DNA of 46,174 nucleotides, from positions 1-46,174 of the forward strand of contig CAJBSZ010000505.1 of assembly GCA_903958395.1 (NCBI GenBank), read 5' to 3'. A program made the translations under genes and the position numbers. Of the stretch, positions 34,338 to 44,036 are shown piece by piece (positions within the stretch are counted from its first letter, which is position 1; the number at the start of each line of letters is the position of its first letter). The stretch comes from an uncultured bacterium. Its GTDB lineage: Bacteria > Verrucomicrobiota > Kiritimatiellia > CAIKKV01 > CAITUY01. The notes beneath the pieces were generated by a model. It worked only from the letters and a program-made list of their open reading frames with translations, was not told the origin of the DNA and did no database searches.

Positions 34338-36530
34338 ATGCCTAAAAAGACGGCTTCTGAAATCCTTACGCACGAGACGATTCTGGAGTTTTTCCAGAGG
34401 CCGGGGTATGCCCCGATGACTCTGGGAGAGCTGGAGACGGCCTTTGCCCTGCGGGGCGGGGCTCGGAAGGCTCTTATTTCCCTTCTTCATAAGATGGTGA
34501 TGAATGGGGAGATTGTTCTGATCCGCAAGACCCGTTATTCCCTGGGCGCTCCCGCCGATCTCATTACGGGCAGGCTTGAAGTGAAGCGGTCGGGCGATGG
34601 CTATCTCACCAATCTGGAAGGGGAACTGACGGTCAAGATTGACCGGGGGCACCTCAGCACGGCTCTGCCGGGCGACCAGGTGGTGGTACGCCTCGAACCG
34701 CTTCGACCCGGAATGGCGGAATGGCAGCGCCACGGCGTGGTGATACGGGTTTTGGAGCGAGGAACCCGTGTTGTGGTCGGCACCCTGAAAAGCACGGGGC
34801 GTTTTCTGTATGTGGCTCCCATGGATCCGTCGTATCAGCAGGACTTTTATGTTTCTGAAGTCAAGGGCGCCCAGATCAACGACCGGGTGGTGATCCAGTT
34901 TACGAACTGGGAAAACCGCCATGTGAATCCCGAGGCTGAAATCATCGAGGTGATTGGTCCGGCTGATAATCCGTCCCTCGATACGCTGGCCATCATGCGC
35001 CAATATGAATTGCCCGAATCGTTTCCCGTCGCGGTTATGCATGAGGCCGGAGTCTCCGCCGCGCGTCTTGACCAGCCGGGAAAGCGCGAGGATTTGCGGG
35101 GGAAGTTCATCTTCACAGTGGATCCGGCAACGGCCAAGGATTTCGATGATGCGTTGTCCTTGGAGCGGGATGCGGAAGGCCGGCGTGTGCTGGGAGTCCA
35201 TATTGCCGATGTCTGTCATTTTGTAACCAAGGGAAATGCCCTGGATCGGGAAGCCGTTGAGCGTGGCAATAGCGTGTATCTTCCCGACAAGGTGATTCCC
35301 ATGCTTCCCGAGGAGTTGTCCAACGGCCTTTGCAGCCTGAAGCCAGATCAGGATCGCTTGGCTTTCTCGGCGTTTATGACATTTGATGACGCCGGGAATG
35401 TGGTGCAGTCCAGGTTTTCCCGAACAATCATCCGATCCCGGTTGCGATTGACTTACGAGCAGGCACTTGAGGTGCTTCAGACTCCTGCCGGAATGGCCTG
35501 CAAGGTTCCGAATTTCCCCCTCGAGGCAAGAAGCCTGGTCAATGAAGTGTGCGCCCTGGCCATGCAATTGCGGGGGCGTCGCATGACCCAATGGGCGCTC
35601 GACATTGATATGCCCGAGAATCAGGTCGTTATCGGAAAAGGGGGCATGATCGAAGACATCAAGCCGGTGGTGAACGACATTTCGCATCAGATGATTGAGG
35701 AGTGCATGGTGGCGGCAAACGAGGCCGTTGACCGGGTGATCAGCGAACGGGGCATGAAGTTGATCCACCGGCTCCACGAGGCGCCTGCGGAGGATAAAAT
35801 CGAAATGCTGACTGCCGATTTACATGATATGGGCTACCAGCCAGGTCAGTTGAATAACCGGCGCAATCTCATGGAGTTCCTGAAACGAATCAAGGATACC
35901 CCGCTGGCGAATTGCGCGCAGGTGGCCGTATTACGGAGCATGAAGCGGGCGGTCTACAGTTCCAAGGAAGGCGGGCATTTTGGACTCGCTAAGAAGTTTT
36001 ATGCGCATTTCACCTCGCCGATCCGCCGTTATCCGGATCTTGTGGTGCATCGTATTCTGGCGGCGATCCTGGAATCGCGAGCGAATCCGTATCCGGGGGA
36101 CGAATTGGAGCGACTGGCTCTTCATTGTTCCGAAACCGAGCAGACCGCACAGGAAGCGGAACGCGAATTGCTGGAAATCAAGAAATACCGTTTTTTGGCC
36201 CAGCAGATCGAGCAACATGATGTCCGGGTCTATGACGCCGTGGTGGTCAAGGTTATGAACTTCGGCCTGTTCGTCGAGCTCGACGGGTTGAGCGTCCAGG
36301 GTCTGATTCATGTCTCGGCGATTTCAGAATCCTTTGTCCAGTTTGATCCTGGAATGAAGGCGTTGCGGGCGGGGCAGGATGTCTACAAGTTGGGCACACG
36401 GGTAAAAGTGTTTGCCGTGAAAGTGGATTTCGAGAAGCGGAGAATCGACTTTTCGCTTAAACGGCCGGAGCCGACACGCCCTGTAAAGGGGCGGCCTGAG
36501 CAGCGGAAGGGACAGAGGAGACGGCGGTGA
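34338..36530 (+). CDS. rnr: Ribonuclease R
   Basis: 730 residues from ATG 34338 (MPKKTASEIL), preceded by AGAGGGAAAG; the frame is open further upstream but overlaps the permease gene. Domain order is that of RNase R: N-terminal winged-helix region (1-75), cold-shock domains (~75-220), RNB catalytic domain with D262, D268, D270 and D271 (VDPATAKDFDDALSL), and S1 domain (~625-705, KVMNFGLFVELDGLSVQGLIHVS), then a basic tail (KGRPEQRKGQRRRR). It degrades structured RNA 3' to 5'. It starts 4 bp after the permease stop. Confidence 0.96.
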   Translation: MPKKTASEILTHETILEFFQRPGYAPMTLGELETAFALRGGARKALISLLHKMVMNGEIVLIRKTRYSLGAPADLITGRLEVKRSGDGYLTNLEGELTVKIDRGHLSTALPGDQVVVRLEPLRPGMAEWQRHGVVIRVLERGTRVVVGTLKSTGRFLYVAPMDPSYQQDFYVSEVKGAQINDRVVIQFTNWENRHVNPEAEIIEVIGPADNPSLDTLAIMRQYELPESFPVAVMHEAGVSAARLDQPGKREDLRGKFIFTVDPATAKDFDDALSLERDAEGRRVLGVHIADVCHFVTKGNALDREAVERGNSVYLPDKVIPMLPEELSNGLCSLKPDQDRLAFSAFMTFDDAGNVVQSRFSRTIIRSRLRLTYEQALEVLQTPAGMACKVPNFPLEARSLVNEVCALAMQLRGRRMTQWALDIDMPENQVVIGKGGMIEDIKPVVNDISHQMIEECMVAANEAVDRVISERGMKLIHRLHEAPAEDKIEMLTADLHDMGYQPGQLNNRRNLMEFLKRIKDTPLANCAQVAVLRSMKRAVYSSKEGGHFGLAKKFYAHFTSPIRRYPDLVVHRILAAILESRANPYPGDELERLALHCSETEQTAQEAERELLEIKKYRFLAQQIEQHDVRVYDAVVVKVMNFGLFVELDGLSVQGLIHVSAISESFVQFDPGMKALRAGQDVYKLGTRVKVFAVKVDFEKRRIDFSLKRPEPTRPVKGRPEQRKGQRRRR

Positions 36531-37567
36531 TGAAGGGGGGAGTCCAAAGTCAGGGTTCAGGGGTCTGGGGTTCAGGAAATAGACTTCTGGTGATGGGGCT
36601 GATTTGGGTGTTCATGGGGCTGTCGGGGTGGGCGGGGGGAATGGCGGAACTGGATGCACAGTTCACGCCGGTTGAGACGCCGGTATTCATGGAGTATGAC
36701 GTCGGATACCGGTTTCTGAATATTCAATTGCGCAAGGTGGGAAAGATTGTTGCAACTACAACGATCGGGCGATGGAAGCACCGGGGCACCGGACAGGAGG
36801 TTCCCTCCTTGTTTCTCGACATGCGGGTGGATTCGCCGGATAGCGGGAAAGCCGGACAGCGGAGCAGGATCTCGATTCATGACCGTATTGTGGCGGTGAT
36901 GACCGTTCCGGATTTGCAGGCTTTGGTGTTTTCTAAATACACGGACGAAGTGCTGAACCCCTTGATCGGGCGGTCCAAGGAGATTTTGCAGTGGTCTCTT
37001 TATGATACTCAGTCCGGGCGGCTGGAATACGAGAATCATGACCTGAAGAAGGGTGAGATCAAAACCCATCTCGTGAATCCGGAGGCGTTGCTCGAGTTAA
37101 GCCGCAAGATACGGCCGGTCATGGAGTTTCTCGTCAAACAATACCAGGCGCCGGTTCCCGGCGCCGAAAGTTCGGAGCAGGGGCGTATTGTCGTGAACAT
37201 GGACGGGAATGTCGTCGCGCTCCGTATTCTGACCGAGCGGGAAAAATCACCCTCCTGCCTGACCCAGCGACGGTTGGATTCGATGGCCATCAAAACAGTG
37301 GCGGAACGGGGCAGTTCGGTCAAGCCTCGCGATTTTCATGCCTGGAGCATGACCTTTAAACAACTGGCAAAGACACTTCAGGACGGCGCCTTGATTGCGT
37401 CTGCTGACCATGCGCCGGTTGAGACTGTCGTCCCGCTGGCTGTTGACTATGAATTGGGACTGGGCAGTATCCGCGCCACGATGACCTCGATTCACCTGGG
37501 GGCGACTGTCAAGGCGGAGCGATCTCTAGTGGTGGCGAAAGGTCCAGAACCTGTGGCTCAGAAATAG
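36527..37567 (+). CDS. secreted protein of unknown function
   Basis: 346 residues from GTG 36527 (or ATG 36530), overlapping the RNase R stop; GAGGAG lies 7 bp upstream. Residues ~18-40 (NRLLVMGLIWVFMGLSGWAGGM) form a signal peptide with a polar Gly/Ser-rich front that comes from a heptad DNA repeat. An internal ATG at 36593 would give a normal short signal peptide but lacks a ribosome-binding site. The mature part has strand-rich segments (EYDVGYRFLNIQLRKVGKIV, SLFLDMRVDSP, QWSLYD) reminiscent of DUF3108-type periplasmic proteins, but I would not assign it. The end overlaps the convergent gtrA-like gene by 42 bp. Confidence 0.6.
   Translation: MMKGGVQSQGSGVWGSGNRLLVMGLIWVFMGLSGWAGGMAELDAQFTPVETPVFMEYDVGYRFLNIQLRKVGKIVATTTIGRWKHRGTGQEVPSLFLDMRVDSPDSGKAGQRSRISIHDRIVAVMTVPDLQALVFSKYTDEVLNPLIGRSKEILQWSLYDTQSGRLEYENHDLKKGEIKTHLVNPEALLELSRKIRPVMEFLVKQYQAPVPGAESSEQGRIVVNMDGNVVALRILTEREKSPSCLTQRRLDSMAIKTVAERGSSVKPRDFHAWSMTFKQLAKTLQDGALIASADHAPVETVVPLAVDYELGLGSIRATMTSIHLGATVKAERSLVVAKGPEPVAQK
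36539..36574 (+). repeat. degenerate 7-bp tandem repeat inside a coding start
   Basis: Five units of about 7 bp: GGAGTCC, AAAGTCA, GGGTTCA, GGGGTCT, GGGGTTCA. They encode the G/S-rich stretch before the signal peptide of the secreted protein. Similar GGGTTCA-like heptads occur as short repeats between genes in several bacterial phyla as I recall. Confidence 0.5.
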
Positions 37568-37978
37568 TCCCGTGCACACCAGCCCTTCGGCACACACTTT
37601 GGGCAGGAATTGCACCATGTTCGCGGTGATATGGCTGAGATGAAAAATGAGACTGGAAAGAGCCTGGGGCAGGGCCGGATGCCGGATAAAATAGAGATGG
37701 AAGAGCCAGACCAGAAGCTCTGAAATCCCATATGATACGGCCCAGACAATACAGAATCGGATGAATTGACGGCGGGTTCCCTCCAGTTGCCTGCGCTCAA
37801 AGGTCCAGAGTTTGTTTCCTGTGAAACTGAAAATCCCTCCACAGGGGCGGCTGATGAGGTTGGCTCCCTCGGGCGGAAGCCCACCGAAATGAATCAGCAT
37901 TCCGAAAATCGTAAAATCCGTGATGGCACTTCCCACCCCGACTGTTGCGTATTTCTTGAGTTGTGTAATCAGGGTCAT
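37526..37978 (-). CDS. GtrA-like membrane protein
   Basis: 150 residues, four hydrophobic helices. The pattern is GtrA-like: KKYATVGVGSAITDFTIFGML at the start, a basic NKLWTFERR after TM2, and the same motif again at the C-terminus, HRFWTFRHH. GtrA proteins are thought to help flip lipid-linked sugars or anchor glycosyltransferases. It is the last gene of a minus-strand operon with GDP-fucose synthase, which fits cell-surface polysaccharide work. Its 3' end overlaps the convergent secreted-protein gene by 42 bp. Confidence 0.8.
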   Translation of the reverse strand: MTLITQLKKYATVGVGSAITDFTIFGMLIHFGGLPPEGANLISRPCGGIFSFTGNKLWTFERRQLEGTRRQFIRFCIVWAVSYGISELLVWLFHLYFIRHPALPQALSSLIFHLSHITANMVQFLPKVCAEGLVCTGLFLSHRFWTFRHH

Positions 37979-37995
37979 GGCTGATAATGCGAGGG

Positions 37996-39600
37996 TTACT
38001 TGCCGATAATCAGTCGGGCTTCAACTTCCGAATCCCGTTCATTGATTGTGAATTTTGCCTGACCCAGAACCCGTAAAACATCGACCCAAACGCCCGTTTG
38101 ATTCAGGGTGTCGCGAATTTTCCCCGATTGTTCGGATGATGAAAACAGGGTGGCCAGCTTCAGGACGCCTGCCGCATTTTTCACCGTCGGGGCAATGCTT
38201 TCCAGATTGATCCAGCCCAGGGCGGAGGGGCCGGATTTAGACAGGGAGCCCCAAGCAGGTCTTCCTTGATGAGTGGGTGGCACCAGGGTTTTCAGGACGG
38301 AGGCATTGCTGGACAGGATGAGCCAGTCGCCTAATACGGTATAGGTGACGCATTCGTCGGGTTCGAACGAACCGTAGAAGTTTTTCCGGGATTCCTCGAT
38401 CAGGGTCAATACCGTCCCGTTTTCCGCGGAAATGGGGCGGAGAACAAGGCTGAGATTATACTGGCTGTTCAACAGGGCAATGACCTGCTGGATCCGGCCG
38501 TCTGCCGCATCGCGGCTTCCCACTTGAATTCCAAGAAGGAGGGTGGGTGTTTTAACCCCTTTCATGAAGGCACGCAGGGTTGAGCCCATGGGACCGCGAA
38601 GCCGTCCGTTGTGTTGCTGGTCGAGGAGCGCCACAAAGGCGAGCGCATCGGGCGGGGCATCCTGGGTGTCAAACAGAGGACGAAGGGAATTTAACCAGAG
38701 GAGGTTCGACTCCGACTCCATAAGCGAATGCGCCCAACTCAGTGGGAGGAGGGTGATGAGGTCTGAAGTGGCTCCGGTTAATTCAGTCACCGTCTTCATT
38801 CCGGATGCTTCGCCGAGAGGCGGGGCGGGTGGAAGCGGGAGGTGCCCGTTGAAATACAGGGTGATATGGTCTGGATCCACGGTGAGCTCGTAGGTAACCA
38901 GATTCTTCTGGGTGTCAATCCATCCCCAATTCCGGGGTGTTCGTTTCAATTGTGCCCTGGCGTGTTCCGGTTTTTTTACCGTTGCCACGGTCAGGCGGCC
39001 CGGGTAGGTTTCGGCGGCTTCAAGCAGGACCCGCACCCCTGCCGGATCCTCCGAAATGCAGGCCAGCACCATGCCTTCTGTCAGAGCCAGAGACAGTCGA
39101 AGGTTTGTGTTTCCGAATTTGGTGCGGCTCAGCCAGAGGGTCAGATGACCCTCATTGACTTTAACCGGGATGAGGTCGCGGGATTTGAGCCAGGCCATCT
39201 GCCAGCGTAGTATACGGCTTTGTCCCCCGATCCATGACGCGCAGACCAGGGCTGGTTTTTGCTGGGCTCCCAGGGATGGGACATAGGCCAGGACAGACTG
39301 ATCCGAGACAAGCCGGGTGACCCATTCTTTCGTAACAGGATTATTGCGGAAGTCGTTCAAGTCCTTGTCCGGAACCCCGGCCGCCTGTACTGCCCGGAGC
39401 ACCATGGGGTTGCTGAGGAGATTGTCCCACTCACTGGCGAGGTTCCTGTGCACGCTGACGGCCGAGGCATTGGCGGGAATGGCGGAGAAAACGCGGTCCG
39501 GGCGATAGGGAATATAAAACAACCACCCGATTCCGATGGCCAGAAAAATAACGAGGAGAATCCAGAACAGGCGGGGTCTTCGCGTGGTCATGACGATCAC
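37996..39600 (-). CDS. membrane-anchored protein of unknown function
   Basis: 534 residues from a GTG at 39600 that overlaps the fcl stop (GTGA); ATG 39591 is the alternative. A single N-terminal helix (residues ~10-30, [21 protein letters not shown]) anchors a large extracytoplasmic domain. The domain begins [22 protein letters not shown] and looks like two similar alpha/beta halves, each treating a protein-level score of the type seen in DUF3352 proteins (AIPANA..V opening, [19 protein letters not shown] near residue 430). The DUF assignment is tentative. It lies between fcl and the GtrA-like gene. Confidence 0.55.
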   Translation of the reverse strand: MIVMTTRRPRLFWILLVIFLAIGIGWLFYIPYRPDRVFSAIPANASAVSVHRNLASEWDNLLSNPMVLRAVQAAGVPDKDLNDFRNNPVTKEWVTRLVSDQSVLAYVPSLGAQQKPALVCASWIGGQSRILRWQMAWLKSRDLIPVKVNEGHLTLWLSRTKFGNTNLRLSLALTEGMVLACISEDPAGVRVLLEAAETYPGRLTVATVKKPEHARAQLKRTPRNWGWIDTQKNLVTYELTVDPDHITLYFNGHLPLPPAPPLGEASGMKTVTELTGATSDLITLLPLSWAHSLMESESNLLWLNSLRPLFDTQDAPPDALAFVALLDQQHNGRLRGPMGSTLRAFMKGVKTPTLLLGIQVGSRDAADGRIQQVIALLNSQYNLSLVLRPISAENGTVLTLIEESRKNFYGSFEPDECVTYTVLGDWLILSSNASVLKTLVPPTHQGRPAWGSLSKSGPSALGWINLESIAPTVKNAAGVLKLATLFSSSEQSGKIRDTLNQTGVWVDVLRVLGQAKFTINERDSEVEARLIIGK

Positions 39601-40547
39601 TTGATTTTGCCTTCAGCAATCTGTTTCAGGAAGTCGGCGTAGGCGAATTTCAGGCCCTCAGGAAGCAGGGTGGGGGCCTTCCATCCCAATTTGGTCAGTT
39701 TGGTCGAGTCCAGCAACTTCCGTGGGGTGCCATCCGGCTTCGATGTGTCAAATACGATTTTGCCGGTATAGCCGACGGCGGTTTGGACGAGATGGGCTAC
39801 TTCCTTGATGGAGACTTCGATGCCGGATCCGATGTTGATGATCTCGCTGTCCTCATAGGTGTTCATCAGGAAGACGCAGGCGTCTGCCAGGTCGTCGGAA
39901 TACAGAAACTCACGCAGGGCAACACCGGTTCCCCAGATGGTGACTGTGGGGGCGTGGGAGACCTTGGCTTCATGGAAGCGGCGGATCATGGCGGGGAGTA
40001 CATGGGAGTTTTCGGGATGGTAATTGTCGCCCGGTCCATACAGGTTGGTGGGCATGACGCTGATGAAGTTGGTGCCGTATTGGCGGTTATAGCTCTGGCA
40101 CATGATGATGCCGGCGATCTTGGCCAGCGCGTAGGCCTTGTTGGTTTCCTCGAGATGGCCGGAAAGCAGGGCGTCCTCGCGGATGGGTTGGGGGGCGAAT
40201 TTCGGGTAGATGCACGAGGAGCCGAGGAACATCAGTTTTTTAGCGCCGGAGAGGTAGCTGGAGTTGACGATGTTATTCTGGATTTGGAGATTGCTGTAGG
40301 CGAACTCGGCGGGATAGGTGTTGTTGGCGAAAATTCCGCCGACCTTGGCCGCTGCCAGAAAGACAAACTCGGGTTTTTCCTGCTCAAAGAACCGTTTCAC
40401 GGCGGCCTGGTCGGTGAGTTCCAGTTCCTGGTGCGTCCGGCAGAGGATGTTGGTGTAGCCGTCTGACTTCAGGTGTTTGAAGATGGCCGAGCCCACCAGT
40501 CCGCAGTGTCCGGCAACGTAAATACGGGAATTCTTTTCCATGGTCAT
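39597..40547 (-). CDS. fcl: GDP-L-fucose synthase
   Basis: 316 residues. It epimerises and reduces GDP-4-keto-6-deoxy-mannose to GDP-L-fucose with NADPH. The cofactor motif is GHCGLVGS. Catalytic residues match E. coli with an offset of three: S110, C112 (SSCIYP), Y139, K143 (YALAK) and H182. Start ATG 40547 follows AGGA. GDP-mannose 4,6-dehydratase (gmd) is not in the window. It shows that the cell makes fucose for surface glycans. Confidence 0.96.
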   Translation of the reverse strand: MTMEKNSRIYVAGHCGLVGSAIFKHLKSDGYTNILCRTHQELELTDQAAVKRFFEQEKPEFVFLAAAKVGGIFANNTYPAEFAYSNLQIQNNIVNSSYLSGAKKLMFLGSSCIYPKFAPQPIREDALLSGHLEETNKAYALAKIAGIIMCQSYNRQYGTNFISVMPTNLYGPGDNYHPENSHVLPAMIRRFHEAKVSHAPTVTIWGTGVALREFLYSDDLADACVFLMNTYEDSEIINIGSGIEVSIKEVAHLVQTAVGYTGKIVFDTSKPDGTPRKLLDSTKLTKLGWKAPTLLPEGLKFAYADFLKQIAEGKIK

Positions 40548-40551
40548 GGGA

Positions 40552-41466
40552 TTATATCCTTATGCTGCGTACCAGTTCTTGGACACGGCTTATGTTTTTT
40601 CTGGCGAGATAGTTGCGAAGGCCGTCGATCACGTTCAGTGCCGTCAGGGGTTCCGTGAAATTGGCCGTTCCCACGGCCACCGCCGAGGCGCCTGCAATCA
40701 TGAATTCAATGGCGTCCTTGGCGGAGGTGATGCCGCCGAGGGCGATCAGGGGGATTGTGACGGCCTTGGCGGCCTCGTACACCAGCTTGACTGCGATCGG
40801 GTGGATGGCCGGGCCGCTGAGTCCGCCGGAAATATTGGCGAGGATGGGGCGCCGGGTTTCAATGTCAATGGCCATGGCGGGGAACGAATTGATGAGCGAG
40901 ATCGCATCGGCCCCGTTGTCCTCGCATACCTTGGCGAAAGCCCCGATATCCGACACATTGGGGGCCAGCTTGGGGATGATGGGGAGTTTTGTTTTTGCCC
41001 GGACTGCAGCCACCACCTTGGCGGTGGACTCAAGGGTGGTGCCGAAGGAACTGCCGCCCGCCTTCACGTTGGGGCACGAAATGTTGATCTCCAGGGCATG
41101 GACACCCTCGACGCCGTCGAACCGGGTTGCCACTTCCGCGTATTCTTCCAGCGTCTTTCCCCAGATGTTCACGATGACGGCCAGGTCGTGCTTCCGCAGG
41201 AAGGGCATGTATTTCCCGATGAAGCCCGCAACGCCCGGGTTTTGCAATCCGATGGCGTTGATGAGCCCGCCGGAGACTTCTACCATGCGCGGGGTCTTAT
41301 TCCCGCCCCAGGGCTCCAGGCTGATGCCCTTAACCACGATGGCCCCGAGTTTGTTCAGATCTACGAGATCAGCGTATTCAGGGCCGTATCCAAAGGTGCC
41401 GGACGCGACCATGACGGGGTTCTTCATCCGGATGCCGGCGAGCGTGATGTCGAGTGTTGGTGTCAT
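40552..41466 (-). CDS. pyrD: Dihydroorotate dehydrogenase B, catalytic subunit
   Basis: 304 residues from ATG 41466 ([17 protein letters not shown]); the in-frame extension to 41733 is a shadow of pyrK. Class 1B FMN enzyme: the catalytic base is C131 ([12 protein letters not shown]), preceded by [13 protein letters not shown] and followed by [11 protein letters not shown] and the FMN phosphate loop [26 protein letters not shown] around residues 245-270. It oxidises dihydroorotate in pyrimidine synthesis and passes electrons to NAD+ through PyrK. GGGAAG inside the end of pyrK serves as its ribosome-binding site. Confidence 0.96.
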   Translation of the reverse strand: MTPTLDITLAGIRMKNPVMVASGTFGYGPEYADLVDLNKLGAIVVKGISLEPWGGNKTPRMVEVSGGLINAIGLQNPGVAGFIGKYMPFLRKHDLAVIVNIWGKTLEEYAEVATRFDGVEGVHALEINISCPNVKAGGSSFGTTLESTAKVVAAVRAKTKLPIIPKLAPNVSDIGAFAKVCEDNGADAISLINSFPAMAIDIETRRPILANISGGLSGPAIHPIAVKLVYEAAKAVTIPLIALGGITSAKDAIEFMIAGASAVAVGTANFTEPLTALNVIDGLRNYLARKNISRVQELVRSIRI

Positions 41467-41467
41467 G

Positions 41468-42253
41468 TCAGTCTTCCCAGATGACGTCGCGGGCTTCAAA
41501 AATAGGGCCGTCCTTGCAGACGCGGGCAAGGGTTTCCTGTCCACTGAGGCGGACTTTTTGGACGCAGGCGAGGCAGGCGCCGACCCCGCAGCCCATGTGG
41601 CGGTCAAGCGAGAGCCACGCTTTCCAGTTGCCGCGGATCGCGCGGTCGCCCACCGCCTTGAGCATGCCGTTCGGGCCACAGGCGAAGAATTCCGGTTGCG
41701 TGTGTGAAGCAGAGGCCTGAAGCCAGGCATCAAGTGCCACGGTTACCAGACCCTTTACGCCCAGGGATCCGTCATCGGTGGCCACTTGAACATCCCAACC
41801 CAGCGCACGAAATTCATCGGCTAGAAGAATATCCGCCGCCTTGGCTCCCCCGATGAAGAGGACGCCGTGGCGTGTCATCTCTCGCGCGAGGAAATAAAGC
41901 GGTGCCACCCCGTAGCCGCCGGCGACGAGGATGGGGGTGACGGAACCGGCGAGATTCAGGGGGAACCCGTTACCGAGGGGGCCAACCACGCTGGCCGAGT
42001 CGTTGAGGCGCAGGTTTTGCATGGAGGCGGTTCCGCGCCCCACTGTTTTGTAGAGGATGGAGAGGTGAGTTCCGTCGATCCGGTAGATGCTGAACGGGCG
42101 ACGCAGAACGGCATCATGTAGCTGGGCGAGGCGGAGGTGGATGAACTGGCCGGGTTTGGCCAGTGGGGCCACCTCGGGTAGTTTCAGGGTCAGCACCCGG
42201 TAATCGGGGCCCATGGCGTCATGGTCGACAACAGTTCCGTTTTCGATACGCAT
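41468..42253 (-). CDS. pyrK: Dihydroorotate dehydrogenase B, electron transfer subunit
   Basis: 261 residues, ferredoxin-reductase-like FAD/NAD domains. FAD-binding RRPFSIYRI and the glycine-rich ILVAGGYGVAPLYFLA are present, and the C-terminal cysteines of the [2Fe-2S] cluster are complete (GCGVGACLACVQK and later RVCKDGPIF). It pairs with PyrD to use NAD+ as acceptor. The stop is one base before the pyrD ATG, and it starts 14 bp after murG. Confidence 0.95.
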   Translation of the reverse strand: MRIENGTVVDHDAMGPDYRVLTLKLPEVAPLAKPGQFIHLRLAQLHDAVLRRPFSIYRIDGTHLSILYKTVGRGTASMQNLRLNDSASVVGPLGNGFPLNLAGSVTPILVAGGYGVAPLYFLAREMTRHGVLFIGGAKAADILLADEFRALGWDVQVATDDGSLGVKGLVTVALDAWLQASASHTQPEFFACGPNGMLKAVGDRAIRGNWKAWLSLDRHMGCGVGACLACVQKVRLSGQETLARVCKDGPIFEARDVIWED

Positions 42254-42267
42254 AATTGGGAGGCAGC

Positions 42268-43344
42268 TTAGCGACTGGCTGCGACTTTCTCAATCAAATC
42301 CGCAAGCCGGTCGTCGGCGCCAGAAAGGGAGCGGGTGTGGGCCGCACGACGCATGGCGGCCTGTGCGGCCGGGTTGGTCGCCAGAAAACGAATGGATTCC
42401 GCGAGACGCTCGGGTGCGAGATCCTGTTGTTCCAGCACCTCGGCGGCTCCGGCATCGGCCATGGCCCGGGCATTGGCGAGCTGGTGGTCCCGGGCCGAAT
42501 GGGGGTAGGGGACGAGGAGCGCCGGGATGCCGAACAGGGCAAGCTCCAGGCAGGAGTTGGCGCCAGAGCGGGAAATCGCCATGCTGGTCCGGCGGTAGAC
42601 GGAGACCATGTCATTGCAAAATCCGTATACAGTGGCGGGAACGCCTGCGGCCAGATAGGCCTCCTCGACGGAGGATTTCGCCTCTTCTCCCGACAGATGG
42701 ATGGCCTCCACCTGGATTCCGGCGGCGATCAGGCGGGCCAGTGCGGTGGGGACGGTCTCGTTCAGTCGCTGAGCACCCTGGCTCCCCCCCATGATAAGGA
42801 CAGTGAATACGGCGGGTGTGTCCGCCGGGAGGGTTGCCGCCATTTCCATTTCCTTGCGAAGCGGCAGGCCGGTGAGTGTCATGGCCGGGTGCTTCAGGTG
42901 GGCGCGGGTTTCGGGGAAAGTGATGGCGATGGCCGTTGCGAGCCGGGAAAAGGTGCTGACGGCCTTGCCCGGAATGACATTGGCCTCATGCAGGATCACC
43001 GGGATTCCGAGACGGCGCGCCGCCAGAACCGGGCCGATGGAGGAGTAACTACCCATTGCGAGGAGGGCATCGGGTTGCTGCTCACGTAACGCCTTCACGC
43101 TGGTTCGGTAGACTCGCAGGAGGCTGAGCAGGGTGCGGGGCAGATGAAGGGGGTGAAAGGAAAGCTTTTCGGCCCCAATGCTGATGACCATCCCGTTCCA
43201 GGCGTGGCGGGTGGCGGTTTCGATGGCTTTGCCTGAAAGCAAGAGTGTTACCGCATGTCCCCGCTTCCGCAGGGCCTGGGCTGTTGCCATGCCGGGAAAG
43301 ACATGCCCGCCGGTTCCGCCGCATGATACACTGAATTTCGCCAT
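42268..43344 (-). CDS. murG: UDP-GlcNAc:lipid I GlcNAc transferase
   Basis: 358 residues from ATG 43344 (MAKFSVSCGG), with GAGAGG seven bp upstream. Peripheral membrane GT-B glycosyltransferase making lipid II. The first G-loop is GGTGGHVFPG (H14), the second SYSSIGPVLAARRLGIP, and the donor site is LIMGGSQGA with a later RSGANSCLELALFGIPALLVPYPH, here listed as landmarks. It is separated from any mur/fts cluster and heads an operon with pyrimidine and sugar genes. Confidence 0.96.
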   Translation of the reverse strand: MAKFSVSCGGTGGHVFPGMATAQALRKRGHAVTLLLSGKAIETATRHAWNGMVISIGAEKLSFHPLHLPRTLLSLLRVYRTSVKALREQQPDALLAMGSYSSIGPVLAARRLGIPVILHEANVIPGKAVSTFSRLATAIAITFPETRAHLKHPAMTLTGLPLRKEMEMAATLPADTPAVFTVLIMGGSQGAQRLNETVPTALARLIAAGIQVEAIHLSGEEAKSSVEEAYLAAGVPATVYGFCNDMVSVYRRTSMAISRSGANSCLELALFGIPALLVPYPHSARDHQLANARAMADAGAAEVLEQQDLAPERLAESIRFLATNPAAQAAMRRAAHTRSLSGADDRLADLIEKVAASR

Positions 43345-43497
43345 GAAAATCCCTCTCAAATGAATCCCGCCATTATCCAGATTCCCGCCGCGAATGCAAT
43401 CGAAGCCACCAGAAAAAGGCGCGATTTCAGCTTGGAACCAGGTCACGAACAGAGCCCCCTGATGATGCTGGTCAAACGTCTGGGAGTCGTGGTAATT

Positions 43498-43527
43498 TTC
43501 AACGTTATGAAACCGATCTTCAATAAT
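43498..43527 (+). promoter_or_regulatory. weak candidate promoter before the small secreted protein
   Basis: TTCAAC (43498-43503) and AATAAT (43522-43527), 18 bp apart, 15 bp before the ATG. The rest of the 198-bp divergent gap between murG and this gene shows nothing else I can name. Confidence 0.25.
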
Positions 43528-43542
43528 CCATGGGAGAACCTA

Positions 43543-43989
43543 ATGAAAAAATCTGTAATCACCACCATTGTTTTATGCGGCGTGCTATTTGGGGGAGGGG
43601 TTTGTCTGGCGCCGGTGTGGGCGGTTGCGTCGGCCTCTCCTGCGCTCGACAAGGATTCCGCAAAGCCATCAAAAATAACGTCGATCAAGGGAACCTGCAC
43701 GTTCAGTGGTAAGGAAAATCCCTGGTCTGCCAAACTCACTCCGAAAGGGGATGGCACATATGACGCCATCTATATTTCCACCTGGAGCGGCAAGCCCCTG
43801 AACTACGTGGGAACGATTAAGACCGATCTGAAATCGGAAATCAGTGGGACCGGCAAGGCGTGTAAAGGAGCCGGTAATGGCACTTTCGAGTTTTCCGGAA
43901 AGTACGGCGACGACGGCATTGCCCAGTGCAAATACAATGAAGTCAATGGTCGCCGCAAAGGCACCATGACCGCCGAAATGCCCAAGTAA
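43543..43989 (+). CDS. small secreted protein, unknown function
   Basis: 148 residues from ATG 43543, with GGGAGA six bp upstream. A clear signal peptide (MKKSVITTIVLCGVLFGGGVCLAPVWAVASA, given as two parts: basic MKK, then a 20-residue hydrophobic core) is followed by a short Lys/Asp linker and a compact beta-rich domain: KGTCTFSGK, YDAIYISTWSGKPLNYVGTI, GNGTFEFSGKYGDDGIAQCKYNEVNGRRKGTMTAEM. Repeated short strands with G-T-x-T-G patterns suggest a small beta barrel or sandwich. The mature part has three cysteines. I do not recognise the family. It stands alone between murG and the NCS2 permease. Confidence 0.7.
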   Translation: MKKSVITTIVLCGVLFGGGVCLAPVWAVASASPALDKDSAKPSKITSIKGTCTFSGKENPWSAKLTPKGDGTYDAIYISTWSGKPLNYVGTIKTDLKSEISGTGKACKGAGNGTFEFSGKYGDDGIAQCKYNEVNGRRKGTMTAEMPK

Positions 43990-44036
43990 AGGTCTGAAGA
44001 GTTTTTCGCCTCCGTTTCATTTCGAAGGATCCGGTC

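Noticed and set aside
34269-35777. 502-codon minus-strand open frame over RNase R
   Set aside because: Antisense to conserved RNase R domains; no recognisable motif and no ribosome-binding site.
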